A program made the position numbers and the translations under genes. Shown one piece after another: positions 1 to 8,791 of a stretch of DNA of 27,127 nt. The notes beneath the pieces were generated by a model. The model did no database searches. It saw nothing but the letters and a program-made list of their open reading frames with translations, and had not been told where the DNA came from. This DNA comes from Chara braunii (lineage: Eukaryota; Streptophyta; Charophyceae; Charales; Characeae), in NCBI GenBank assembly GCA_003427395.1, contig BFEA01001189.1, positions 109,262 to 136,388 of the forward strand, read 5' to 3'. Within the stretch, counting starts at the first letter, position 1. Every line of letters begins with the position of its first letter.

Positions 1-828
1 CAGCATATGAGCTTCAAGGGAGAATCTTATAAGGCCCAAGGGCTGTGCTTCAGGGGTTGACTCACGGGATTAATCACCAGATTGGAACGAATGGTTAGCT
101 AGCCTAGGGCTCTAGGTCTACCTTGGGATACCAGAAAAGAGGGTGAGCATCGCATCGAGGTAGAAAGTGGTAGGGAACCGAGTGGTCCATGCCTAGCATC
201 TGCCTGATGACCACCAGGTGCACCTGTAGTTTAGAGTCTGCAGGGAACAGGAACACCCAGCTGGCTGGTCGTCTCCAGACATTGGGCAGAAATAGAGGTT
301 TCTCATAGAAGGGGAAACTGGTACCTAAAAGGAAAGGGCCCACCACTCACAGAAGAGGGACAGGTCTGGCCTTCGATGGGAGGGGAGTAGGAAGGGAGGG
401 ACTAGGGGATACCGATAGTAGCCAAGCCTCCCACATAGAGGGTGGCATAGAATAGTGAATAATAATAGGAAAGGGGGACAAGCCACATACACCAATAGAT
501 GTGGGACCGGTTAGGGTTCTACGAGTTGGATAGAGGAACAAAAAAACTGCCTGGAGTGGGACCTAAACAGCCTCTGTGGGTCCCGGAATCAGTAGGGACT
601 GAATCTAGTACCCTGTAAAAATAGCGCTTGCGAGAGGCGGACACAACTGGCAATAGGATTAGCGTAGGCACTATATGGTAATCAGTAGAGGTGGTGGACA
701 AAATGAGCCATCCGAATTTCAAACTGGCTGAGAGTCCCAAAGGATCTTGCATTCTGAATCCAACTGCTACAACAACCTAGGCGTTCTCAAAAAAATGAAA
801 ATAAAAATATTTGAACCAGGTAAAAGCA
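1..828. other. Unassigned sequence, no gene recognised
   Basis: Three consecutive minus-strand open stretches (about 104-346, 347-541 and 519-752) are each 64-80 codons long and show no motif I recognise. Together they could be a decayed coding region read on the minus strand. No repeat, RNA gene or splice-bounded exon could be supported. Confidence 0.4.
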
Positions 829-1185
829 CTCAAGAATGAGTATTTGACCCAGGTGAGCAGTGCTGGATTCATAAAGAACCTACGAAGACCTTATCTTGAG
901 AAGAAAAGGCTGAGATCCTCTGGGTAAAGAACAAAGCTCTGAGACCACCTACGAAGACCTTATCTTGAGAAGAAAAGGCTGAGATCCTCTGGGTAAAGAA
1001 CAAAGCTCTGAGACCAACTAAAGTTCACAGCATGCAATTGTCGATTGCATACACAGCCCAAGAATGAGACTTTGACCTAGGCAAGCAAGCAGTGCTGGAT
1101 TCAGAAAGAACCTACGAAGACCCTATCTTTAGAACAAAAGGCTGAGATGATGAGATCCCATGGGTGAAGACTAATGCTCTACTCA
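829..1185. repeat. Local duplication: 2 x 69 bp plus a diverged third copy
   Basis: Positions 878-946 are repeated immediately at 947-1015 with no difference visible by eye (period 69). A third, diverged copy starts near 1108. Its upstream flank (about 1051-1107) also resembles the upstream flank of the first copy (about 829-877). An older duplication of about 230 bp therefore seems to have been followed by a recent 69-bp tandem duplication. No coding signal is associated. Confidence 0.9.
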
Positions 1186-1211
1186 ATTCCTCAACAAACA
1201 CTGAAAACGCT

Positions 1212-1515
1212 CAACAGTAGTGAGATTTGTGTGATGTGGTCTGCCTAAGCGAAGATAAAATTCACTGCTTGTTGACAGGAAGTGAAGCACCACAATTCTG
1301 GGATAGAGTGAAGAGGCTGTGGTTCTCCCTATTCTCAATCCTACCCCCCCTCCCTTCTCCCCTCCCAACAGTAGTGAGATTTGTGTGATGTGGTCTGACT
1401 AAGTGAAGATAAAATTCACTGCTTGTTGACAGGAAGTGAAGCACTATTCTGGGATAGAGTGAAGAGGCTGTGGTTCTCCCTATTCTCAATCCCCCCCCCT
1501 CCCTTCTCCCCTCCC
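1212..1515. repeat. Tandem duplication, about 154 bp x 2
   Basis: The segment starting at 1212 recurs at 1366, with a few substitutions and a short deletion in the second copy. Each copy ends in a C-rich tract with CCCTTCTCCCCTCCC. The minus-strand open frames here encode the same peptide twice only because the DNA is duplicated. Confidence 0.92.
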
Positions 1516-1854
1516 TCCCTCCTCCCACCATCCTGCTATCAATAGAACTCCCTCCTTGTTCACGAAGCAGGCAAAACACATGGTTCCTGAGACCCTGCGG
1601 ATCATTTGGAAAGGGAGGTGCTCCCAGACCATCGATGGCTAGAAGATTGAGCAGGAAGCAGCCTGGTCACAGCAAATAGAAAGGGTCAAAACAGAGATTT
1701 GTTGGAGGTGCCACAAAGTTAAGCAACTAAGGATTGGCCAGACGAGTACATAGGGAAGAAAAGAGCCTTTCCAAAGGGATGGCCAAGGGGGGGGGAAAGG
1801 CAAACTCCAGCGAGAATTCAAAGTTAGCTCAGCATGAGAGCTTGTGAGAGGGCT
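1516..1854. other. Unassigned sequence
   Basis: No recognisable coding, RNA or mobile element signal. It contains a short G run near 1790. Confidence 0.4.
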
Positions 1855-1914
1855 CTCAAGCAGCATCCAGCATTCTCCAGCAGCATCCAGCATTCTCAAG
1901 CAGCATCCAGCATT
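1855..1914. repeat. Minisatellite, 3 x 20 bp
   Basis: Three consecutive 20-bp units (1855-1874, 1875-1894, 1895-1914) of the form CTCAAGCAGCATCCAGCATT. The middle unit differs at one position (CTCCAG instead of CTCAAG). Confidence 0.93.
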
Positions 1915-1929
1915 CACTTCTCCTGTGTG

Positions 1930-2190
1930 GCGTTGACCTTCGATGGTTCTCGGTAATCACGCCAATCTAATAGTCTCCACTGTAATCCAAGAAGGAATAG
2001 GCTATCTGGCAGTCCCATCTCCTCTTCAGGGAGGGAGCAACCAATGTTGGCTGGGCATCCTTCAGACTTGCCGGAAGGAAGAGTGAGGTGTACTAATAGG
2101 TATTATTAATTTCCAGGTGGAATAGGAACCGGACTGACGTTCCCGAGAATGGAGGTGGAACAAGGCCCATAAGGACCTGTTTAAAAAGAT
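1930..2190 (+). repeat. Dispersed repeat, copy 1 (partner at 7,440-7,703)
   Basis: This segment aligns by eye with 7,440-7,703 over several blocks: the AACCAATG/AATCAATG region, a GAGTGAG block, a GTGGAATAGGAACCGG / GTGGAACAGGAACAGG block, the CCGAGAATGGA / CCCAGAATGGA block and a terminal CTGTTTAAAAA / GTTGTTTAAAAA block. Both copies end in an A-rich stretch in the same orientation, which suggests the 3' end of a retroposed or retrotransposon-derived sequence. Divergence is high and stops interrupt every frame in this copy. The family is not identified. Confidence 0.55.
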
Positions 2191-2379
2191 GAAAACAAGT
2201 TACCCATCCTGTAGAAGAGATCATGCTCTGAAGTTAGAACGGACACAATTCTTCAAACAGCACTTGCGAATTTGTCACCATAATCTGCGAAGAGAGGTGA
2301 AACTGGTCAGGTTGGCATCGGTAGGTGATTTTCAATATCACTGACGCATTCGCATGTGGGAGGCTCCCATGGTATAGTT

Positions 2380-2380
<1 letters not shown>

Positions 2381-2421
<41 letters not shown>
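2381..2421. repeat. (CT)n microsatellite
   Basis: Uninterrupted CT dinucleotide repeat of about 41 bp. It forms the left edge of the C-rich block that follows. Confidence 0.98.
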
Positions 2422-2423
<2 letters not shown>

Positions 2424-2499
2424 ACCCTTCCCCCCTCCACCTCTCCCACCCTCCCTGCTTATCACTAGTCAACTTCCATGTGGACAGTTTTTTGCAAGT

Positions 2500-2674
2500 C
2501 CCTCAAGACTCCTGCGTCTCTCAAACGAGCTTTACAAAATCAGCCTCCTCAACAATTCCAATACATCATAATGCCCCCCCAATCCCAGTTGTGCAGAATG
2601 TGTCAACTGGTTCCCCTCAAGACTCCTGCTTCTCTTAAACTAGATTTGCAAAATCAGCCTCTTCGACGATCCCA
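2500..2674. repeat. Diverged direct repeat, period 114 bp
   Basis: A ~61-bp segment beginning CCTCAAGACTCCTGC at about 2501 recurs at about 2615, with roughly one change in eight. An unrelated spacer lies between the copies. Confidence 0.85.
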
Positions 2675-2806
2675 AAATATTACAACACCTTCGTCACCCC
2701 CACTCCACCCGCCTTGTACGTAAGCATCCCTGCTTGCGCTGCAACTGTGGTCAACACCTTCCATCCCTCAGTATCCCCCCTTTCTGCAACCCGTTCCCCC
2801 ATTTAA

Positions 2807-2999
2807 ACCACCGCCCGATAGGGCCTCTTTTCTATGAGGTGGATTCCTGCCACGTGCCCAAAAAAACGATCTGACATGAGAGCGAAATCGCCAGCAGCGG
2901 CCAGCCTTTCCCATCCGGTACGCGCAATCCGAAATTTTGTGTCGGGTAACTCGCAGTGTCGGAACATTATAACTGGGGAATGTTCTGTGTAAGCCATCA
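2807..2999. other. Non-C-rich island, possible insertion
   Basis: Base composition changes abruptly inside the C-rich block. The island is preceded by TTAA (2803-2806) and begins ACCACC, the same start as the well-supported insertion at 4189-4374. Another TTAA lies at 3000-3003. The right end does not show the expected inverted terminus, so equivalence with that element is unproven. The minus strand is open for 65 codons (3000-2803) with a protein-like composition but no domain I recognise. Confidence 0.3.
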
Positions 3000-3128
3000 T
3001 TAAATCCCCTCAAAGCATCATGACAACCCTGGACCCTGACACGCATGCAACAAAAATTTCAAGTGCTTTTCATACTGTTATTCCTCCCATCTGAATGCAT
3101 CAGCATATCCCAATCCCCTCTTCTCCTT

Positions 3129-3319
3129 TGCTGCAACCCCCTCACACATTCTTCATTTTGCATTGTCTCAGCTTTCCCTCACACCTTTGCCTTCCTTACC
3201 CCCTTCCCCTTTACCTCCCCACTNTGCTGCAACCCCCTCACACATTCTTCATTTTGCATTGTCTCAGCTTTCCCTCACACCTTTGCCTTCCTTACCCCCT
3301 TCCCCTTTACCTCCCCACT
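3129..3319. repeat. Perfect 95-bp duplication around a single N
   Basis: Positions 3129-3223 and 3225-3319 are identical base for base, and the only base between them is an N at 3224. This is the pattern expected when two overlapping contig ends are joined without removing the overlap, so it is probably an assembly artefact. Confidence 0.93.
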
Positions 3320-3543
3320 TGTGCAACCCCCCTCAACACTCCTCATCCCCCCCACCCGCCCCATCCATGGAGAGCGAATTTAACCCCTTTCACATTCTCC
3401 CTCCATCCCATTGCATGTATCAGCATATCACAGGCCCCTCAACACTTTTCTCTTCATCATCTCCGAACTCCACCCCCCTCCCCGGCCCCCACCAACTACT
3501 CATGCATGAAAACATGCTATGAAACTTCCCAGGCACTCCTCGT

Positions 3544-3665
3544 CATCTCCCTTGACAATGGCATGTGCCCTTTTGGCCCCCTGCCCGCCTTCTTCTCTCT
3601 TTCATTGACCTCCTCATCCATCATCTCCCTTGACAATGGCCTGTCCCCTTTTTCCACCCTGCCTC
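3544..3665. repeat. Direct repeat, period 78 bp
   Basis: CATCTCCCTTGACAATGGC occurs at 3544 and again at 3622, followed by related pyrimidine-rich sequence in both copies. Confidence 0.85.
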
Positions 3666-4025
3666 CCTTCTTTGCTCCTCATGGAAGGGATGTTAACTCC
3701 ACTGAAAACACCCCCTTAACGCCTCTGGCCCATGTCTAGGCTCAGCATCAGGAAACACTGCTTGGAACTCCCCTTTCCTCCAATGCATGCAAGGCATCAT
3801 TGCACCCCCCTGAGAATTCTCCCTTCCACTCCCAAATGTCGTCCCTAACCCCTCCTGGCATAAGAAGTGTGCTGACAGCTGGAAACTTCCCCTCAACGCC
3901 TCCTCGAGGCTTGTGTGCGACATCAGCATTTCTAAATGCCACTCAGCACTCCCTTTTCCTCCACTGCATATCATATCACCGTTCCCCCTTCAACATTCTC
4001 CCTCCCACTCCCATGCGTGCGTAAC

Positions 4026-4101
4026 GCACAATACAACCTTCTTACCAGTATGAAAGCCATCTAGCACAATACAACCTTCTTACCAGTATGAAAGCCATCT
4101 C
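4026..4101. repeat. Tandem duplication, 2 x 38 bp
   Basis: The unit starting GCACAATACAACC at 4026 is repeated at 4064 with only the last base differing. It is absent from the paralogous segment at about 4510-4555, so it arose after the X/Y duplication. Confidence 0.95.
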
Positions 4102-4184
4102 GGAACCCTCATTGGCACTCTCCCTCCAGATGGTTTGCATGCAAACATTATTTGCCACCCAGCACACTCCCACTCCCCTTCTGC

Positions 4185-4378
4185 TTAAACCACCAGTATT
4201 TGGAGGTTTTTTTTACCAAAAGCTCGAATATGCCTGCACGCCAAGCCCTCGCTAGCTCCCAAGGGCCCGACAAGACCCAACAGCAAGCTCGCCCGAACCG
4301 ACCTCTGACACCCACTCGTGGCGATGCGTTAACCGCCGCCTCCAAAAACTATGGCAGGGTGAGGTACTGGTGGTTTAA
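4185..4378. mobile_element. MITE-like insertion with TTAA target duplication
   Basis: A 186-bp segment (4189-4374) begins ACCACCAGTA and ends TACTGGTGGT, an exact 10-bp inverted repeat. It is flanked on both sides by TTAA (4185-4188 and 4375-4378). The paralogous copy at 4621-4640 runs directly from CCCCTTCTG through GTTGA to ATATAG, lacking the segment and holding TTGA where the TTAA would be. Inside, the composition is balanced, unlike the C-rich flanks. A TTAA duplication is the hallmark of piggyBac-type transposition, but the terminal sequence is not one I can assign to a named family. There is no transposase, so it would be non-autonomous. Confidence 0.75.
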
Positions 4379-4656
4379 ATATAGAGCACCATGCGACCCT
4401 CTGTGTGCCAAGCATATATCGACCCCTGGATGGCACTCAGTACTCCCTTTTCCCCAATGCATAACGTATTACCCTTCCTCCCTCAACACTCTCCCTCCCA
4501 CTCCCACATGTGTAATGCAATATATAACCCTATTTAACACTATGAAACGCATCTTGAACCCCCTGTCGACACTCTCCCTCCACCCTGTTTGCATGCAAGC
4601 AATTATTTGTAACTCCCATCCCCCTTCTGGTTGAATATAGGGCATCATGTGACCCT

Positions 4657-4708
4657 TTGTGTGTCAAGCAGATAGCGACCCCTTGTGTGTCAAGCAGATA
4701 GTGACACC
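4657..4708. repeat. Tandem duplication, 2 x 26 bp
   Basis: TTGTGTGTCAAGCAGATAG occurs at 4657 and 4683, with nearly identical following bases. Confidence 0.92.
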
Positions 4709-4841
4709 CGCCCTCCCCCTCCTGCCCATGCAATGCATTATGGAACCGCCCGCCGGCACTCCCCCATTCATGTCTGCAAAGCACCTTCTGACCAACCTCA
4801 ACCCGCCCCTTCCCTCGCTCCATCTGAGCAAGGCACCTTCC

Positions 4842-4964
4842 AAACCCCCTCGATATTCCCTCTTCCTCACCACTTCACTTGTAAACCCCCTCGATATTCC
4901 CCCTTCCTCACCACTTCACTTGTAAACCCCCTCGATATTCCCCCTTCCTCACCACTTCACTTGT
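4842..4964. repeat. Minisatellite, 3 x 41 bp
   Basis: Three consecutive 41-bp units starting at 4842, 4883 and 4924 (AAACCCCCTCGATATTCCC...). Only one substitution is visible, in the first unit, so this is a young expansion. Confidence 0.96.
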
Positions 4965-5100
4965 AAAGGCATTTGGCCCCCATTAATGCTGATGTTCTCC
5001 CTTCCCCACTTCTCCACATTCCCTCCCCTTAATATGCAAAGCTTCTTGCAACCCCAATTCACACTCCCACTTCCTCCCCCATAACAAAGCACCTTGCAAC

Positions 5101-5333
5101 ACTCTTCTGTGTGTTCTCAAGGATTACTCACCAGCAACCTCGACTTTTGTGATGTGTTGTCATGTTCCCTGAGGAGAACTCGACAACAGATCATGAGTGC
5201 GACGGACCGTTTTGTTTGAGACTTTTATCAAATCACCAGCATGTTGACCTCGACAGTTTGTCCAGGATTCATTTGAGCAAGGTGAAGCCCCTACCAGCCC
5301 TCCAGAAAATATCTTCCAGTAGTCTCCTGAGGG
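5101..5333. other. Unassigned sequence
   Basis: The composition is more balanced than the preceding block. A plus-strand open frame starts with ATG at 5162 and runs to 5476 into the adjacent repeat array. No domain is recognised, and overlap with the repeat makes it unlikely to be a gene. Confidence 0.4.
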
Positions 5334-6180
5334 TACCAGCGAGGGCCTCCAGGGCCTCTAAGAAGCCAGTGTACCAATTCCCTCAAGCACCACTCTTCTC
5401 GTCAGCACCACATCACCCTCTCTCATCGACTCCATCATTCAGCAATGTTCTAGGAGGGCTGGTGGGCCCACTGTGAGAAGACCTGCAGCGCACCAGTGAG
5501 GGCCTCTAGGGGCTCTAAGAAGCCAGTGTCACAATTCCCTCAAGTGCCACTCCTCTCCTCAGCACCACATCACCGTGTTTCAACGACTCCAGCATTCGGC
5601 ATTGTTCTAGAATGGCCAGTGGGCCCACTGTGAGAAGACATGCAGGGTGCCAGTAAGCCAACTCCAGGGCCCCTAACCAGCCAATATCACAAATCCCTTG
5701 AGAGTTCCACTCTTCTCCACAGCACCACATCACCCTGTTTCAACAACTCACAGCATTCAGCATTGCCCTTGGAGGGCCCGTGGGCCCACTGTGAGAGGAC
5801 CTGCACGTAGCTTACATGGGCCTCAAACATATCCCAGCTATAGCACTGCCCAAAAAAACCAAATTCCTGGAATAACAACCAGATCAATGAAGCAAGTTGT
5901 GCGATGGTGAGGACAAAAATCAGGCCTGCCAGGACCAAGCATCCACGCCTGTTTGTTGATGATATGTTTGAGGTCCTGTCCCCTGAGAGTTCCACTCTTC
6001 TCCACAGCACCACATCACCCTGTTTCAACAACTCACAACATTCAGCATTATTCTCGGAGGGTCGGTGGCCCACTGTGAGAGGACCTGCAGGCAGCTTACA
6101 TGGGCCTCAGACATGTCCCAGCTATAGCACTGCCCAAAAAACTAATTCCTGGAATAACAACCTGATCAATGGACTTGTGG
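5334..6180. repeat. Satellite-like array, ~157-bp units, 4 copies
   Basis: The landmark AGCACCACATCACC occurs at 5404, 5561, 5721 and 6006, and the block GGCCCACTGTGAGA follows each by about 60 bp. The first three units have periods of 157 and 160 bp. The third and fourth also share about 100 bp downstream (AGCTTACATGGGCCTCA through AATAACAACC) and are separated by about 75 bp of extra sequence. Open frames on both strands follow the repeat and carry no recognised domain. Confidence 0.92.
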
Positions 6181-6284
6181 ATCTGCAGTCCCATGTGTGA
6201 AACACCACATCCTGGCATAATCTCTTATGGGAATACAATACCTTTATAAATGCAGACCATTTCCCCAATGTGCGTGGGACCATA

Positions 6285-6525
6285 CTAAGTTCCCGACATC
6301 CTTGTGGTGGTACCATACTAAATTGGGTGCTGTTCCAACTTTGAAAAACGCTGTACATGTTGGCGCAAGAATATCACAGCTGCAATCTAGTAAGACTGTC
6401 CTCCAAAAGAAATTTGTGGCGGGCCAATTGCTTAATGTGGGACAGTACTAACTTGGGTATTGTTTAAGTTAGAAAGACGTTGAACATGCTTGCGCAAGAA
6501 TATCACAGCTGCAATCTAGTAAGAC
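6285..6525. repeat. Tandem duplication, period 129 bp
   Basis: GCGCAAGAATATCACAGCTG occurs at 6363 and 6492. The preceding blocks (ACCATACTAAATTGGGTGCTG / ACAGTACTAACTTGGGTATTG) also align. An additional partial CCATACTAA sits near 6290. Confidence 0.88.
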
Positions 6526-6679
6526 CTTGACAGGACTAACCTTTCTGAGCATAATGTCAGCAATCCTCTCAGCAGTCGTGTTCCCGCAGTTCCCGGGAGG
6601 ATTTCAGCGACAGCTGTTCGAAAGACTCAGACCATTGGAGCTCTTGGCGATCTGGAAGAGACATGCCAAGAGACAATAG

Positions 6680-7591
6680 AGAAAAAGCAGCAGCCACTTC
6701 CCCAGGCATTGGAGGGGCTACTCTCCCTCCTTGAGGCAGAGTACTGCGTCGGAGGAGGAGGGCCAAGAGGGAGATGGACCGCAACCCCGACAAAGCACAG
6801 GAAGTCCGGGACGCTGTTGTCTGAAACTTCTTAGGAGCTGGCAGGATTGGCAGAATAGAGGGAGGCAGGATATGGTTCAACTGGCCACACCCGTGGGACC
6901 CGAGGTGGGAGACATGATCAACAGGGGGAGGCCTCAGTGCACAGCCAACCACCCTCTGATTGCTGTAGCCTCGCATCAAGCTGGCACGGTACCCATGGGA
7001 CCCGAGGTGGGAGAAATGGTCAACAGGGGGAGGCCTCAGAGCATAGCCAACCGCCCTCTGATTGCTGTAGCCTTGCATCAAGCTGGCACGGTACAAACCA
7101 GGATAGACAGGGGACCCCTAGGTACATGGCAGGTGAATTTCGGTAATGGCCCAGTGCCCAGCAGCTATGCCAGGGCAGCGAGCTGGTCGAGTAGGTCAGG
7201 CAATCGTCTGGGTGCAGCTGTGTGGCTGCAGCTGGTAACCCTTGGACAGCCCAGACAGTTGACCCCGGGGTTTCCTAGACAGCCCAGCACCGTGGCTTGG
7301 GCCTATTATCGAAACTGTCAGGGATATGGTTCTGCAAATGAAAGACTGGGAGAAGGCAGAAGCTCTGTACGGCCCTGGTTGTTAAAGCATAAGGGTGGAG
7401 CAGCTCAGAGGAGCAAGTATGAGACAGAGCCCCCAAGTAGTGTCACAGACACAAGTCCAATAGAATCAAAGACCCTGGAGTCAATGAGGATAGCTCATGC
7501 AGGGGTGAGGGGTGGTATATCCTTTCCGCGCGAAGTAATCAATGCCATCCACTCGGGCCGTCCAACCATAATGGGGAGGAGTGTAGAGTGA
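6680..7591 (+). other. Longest open frame in window, coding status doubtful
   Basis: The frame is open for about 303 codons from just after a TAG at 6677-6679 to a TGA at 7589-7591. It has no ATG for its first ~65 codons, so any protein would start internally or come from splicing. The product is rich in R, Q, G and S, has no domain I recognise, and contains a 34-residue segment in tandem duplicate (about 6,898-7,101). Downstream, near 7270-7380, a different frame reads a more protein-like stretch (PIIETVRDMVLQMKDWEKA), reminiscent in style of a retrotransposon capsid region. The true ancestral frame is therefore uncertain. The 3' end overlaps a dispersed repeat. A weak splice-donor-like GTGAGT lies at 7587. 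A fossil gag-like region or chance openness are both possible. Confidence 0.25.
6894..7101. repeat. In-frame tandem duplication, 2 x 102 bp
   Basis: The segment starting TGGGACCCGAGGTGGGAGA near 6894 recurs at 6996 with about ten substitutions. The period of 102 is divisible by three, so the surrounding long frame stays open and encodes a 34-residue repeat (GPEVGDMINRGRPQ / GPEVGEMVNRGRPQ). Confidence 0.92.
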
Positions 7592-7703
7592 GTAAATGTT
7601 GTATTCCTTTTGACTTGCCAGTGGAACAGGAACAGGAAATAAGCTCCCCAGAATGGACATGGAGCCGGAACCAGAAGGTTCTGTTGTTTAAAAAAAAAAA
7701 AAA
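7440..7703 (+). repeat. Dispersed repeat, copy 2, with A14 tract
   Basis: This segment is homologous to 1,930-2,190 in the same orientation and ends in an uninterrupted run of 14 A (7690-7703), compatible with a poly(A) tail of a retroposed transcript. In one forward frame, both copies share short peptide blocks such as SNQC and a later SPEW/SREW block. The shared part may once have been coding, or 3' untranslated. Confidence 0.5.
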
Positions 7704-7784
7704 GACCTTCCTCAATTGTTCAAGCTGCCTAAAATACTCTATGGGCCCATCGCTTACGGTACTGTATACTGTTAGCTTTTTGTT

Positions 7785-8620
7785 CTTAGTGTCCTTCTCA
7801 AAAGGCCACAGTGCCTGCGGAGGGGCCCCACGCCTCTGACAGCAGGCCCAGTCAAGGAGGGTGTGCTATCTGCACTATTCTGTCTGTCCTGAGTGCTGCT
7901 TGCCTTAATCTTAAAAACAACAAAAGAAAAAGAGCTATGACCTTCAGATACATCGGCCGGATGTAGGCCCAAGTACTTAATTACTACTGATTTTCCATTT
8001 ATAAATTATAATTTATAACAGCATAATTGTGGTCCGCGCCGGGTCCAAAGTCAGGTGCACTGTTAGGTCAGCTGGTTATTAGTGTCCTTCCCACTAAGTC
8101 CCAGCATCTGAGGGTGGGGCCCGTTGCTTCCTGACATTAGACCCTGCCAACAAGGCTGTGGAACACAAGCTGAATTGTTCTCTTCAGCACTGTTCTGTCT
8201 GTTCTGAGTCCTTCTTAATGTAAGATTTTCTGATTTAGTTCTTTTTACAGGGCAACTGCCTTGAGATATATCCACCCGAGGCCGCAACTAGTTCAAAGCT
8301 GGTGATTTATCATTCGCTGCAATTGTTTTTTTTTTTTTTCCCTGTTAATATTGCCCCTTCTATTCTGGGGGGCTCAGTCCAGTTGCTCATCATCCGCAAG
8401 CATGTTTTTACATCTGAAAAGAGGAAGCGGGGAGAACAGACCGTCAATGGCACGAAGGATGCAGCGCGTCGATGGCCGCGTCAGAGAAAACAAGCTGGGA
8501 ATGTAATTTGGCTTGAGATTGCCAAGAAAAGAAGGGTGACAGCCTTGCAGTACATCAACTGGAGACCGGCCCTGAGTAATTTATGTTTATTGATTTATCA
8601 TTCACTGTATTTGTCAGTAC
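7785..8620. repeat. Three diverged ~300-bp repeat units
   Basis: Unit 1 (about 7,785-8,020) and unit 2 (about 8,080-8,340) share a GTGTCCTTC block, a GGGGCCC block, CTGTTCTGTCTGTTCTGAG / CTATTCTGTCTGTCCTGAG and a GATATATCCACC / GATACATCGGCC block. Unit 3 (about 8,395-8,620) shares with unit 2 the ending CTTGAGATATATCC / CTTGCAGTACATC and TGATTTATCATTC(G/A)CTG. Spacing is roughly 290-320 bp. Divergence is high, so this is an old tandem array of unknown origin. Confidence 0.6.
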
Positions 8621-8791
8621 GATTCTGCCTGCCCCGCAGTGAACAGTTTGACTAACATAATGTATTGCTATTGTCTGCAATTATGTTGCTTCTGTTCTAA
8701 ACCACCACTACCACCAAGCCTCTTTTCTCTCTTCTATAGTATACATCTTTGATTCTTTTCATTTCTATTTTGAAGATCTTCAGTTCTTAAG

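Larger units (their letters stand above)
3936..4664. repeat. Segmental tandem duplication (copies X and Y)
   Basis: Copy X (about 3936-4416) and copy Y (about 4430-4664) share their order of landmarks: ACTCAGCACTCCCTTTTCC / ACTCAGTACTCCCTTTTCC, the CTCCCTCCCACTCCCA phrase, TTTGCATGCAA, CCCCTTCTG and ATATAGAGCACCATG / ATATAGGGCATCATG. From the first landmark to ATATAG, X is 438 bp and Y 200 bp. Most of the difference is a 38-bp tandem duplication and a 190-bp insertion (including its target duplication) present only in X. Y therefore serves as an internal empty-site control. Confidence 0.85.
2422..5100. repeat. C-rich block of degenerate tandem units
   Basis: The plus strand is strongly pyrimidine-rich. 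It is built from decayed units that share phrases such as CTCCCTCCCACTCCCA, CCCTTTTCC, AATGCAT and GCATGCAA. Successive units are recognisable near 3,766, 3,941 and 4,435. Smaller duplications inside it are listed separately. The many plus-strand open frames of 70-210 codons are low-complexity products of a stop-poor C-rich strand and overlap in all three frames, so none is called as a gene. Confidence 0.75.

Noticed and set aside
2356-2723. Leu-Ser repeat open frames next to the CT tract
   Set aside because: Simple translation of the (CT)n microsatellite, open in more than one frame.
3045-3739. Overlapping plus-strand open frames of 112-214 codons
   Set aside because: They lie in C-rich, stop-poor repeats, run in several frames at once, cross the N at 3224 and give Pro/Ser/Leu low-complexity products.
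4842-4964. CRISPR-like array
   Set aside because: Three head-to-tail 41-bp units with no spacers; an ordinary minisatellite.
6569-7096. 175-codon minus-strand frame
   Set aside because: Antisense to the longer plus-strand frame and driven by the same 102-bp duplication; no motif.
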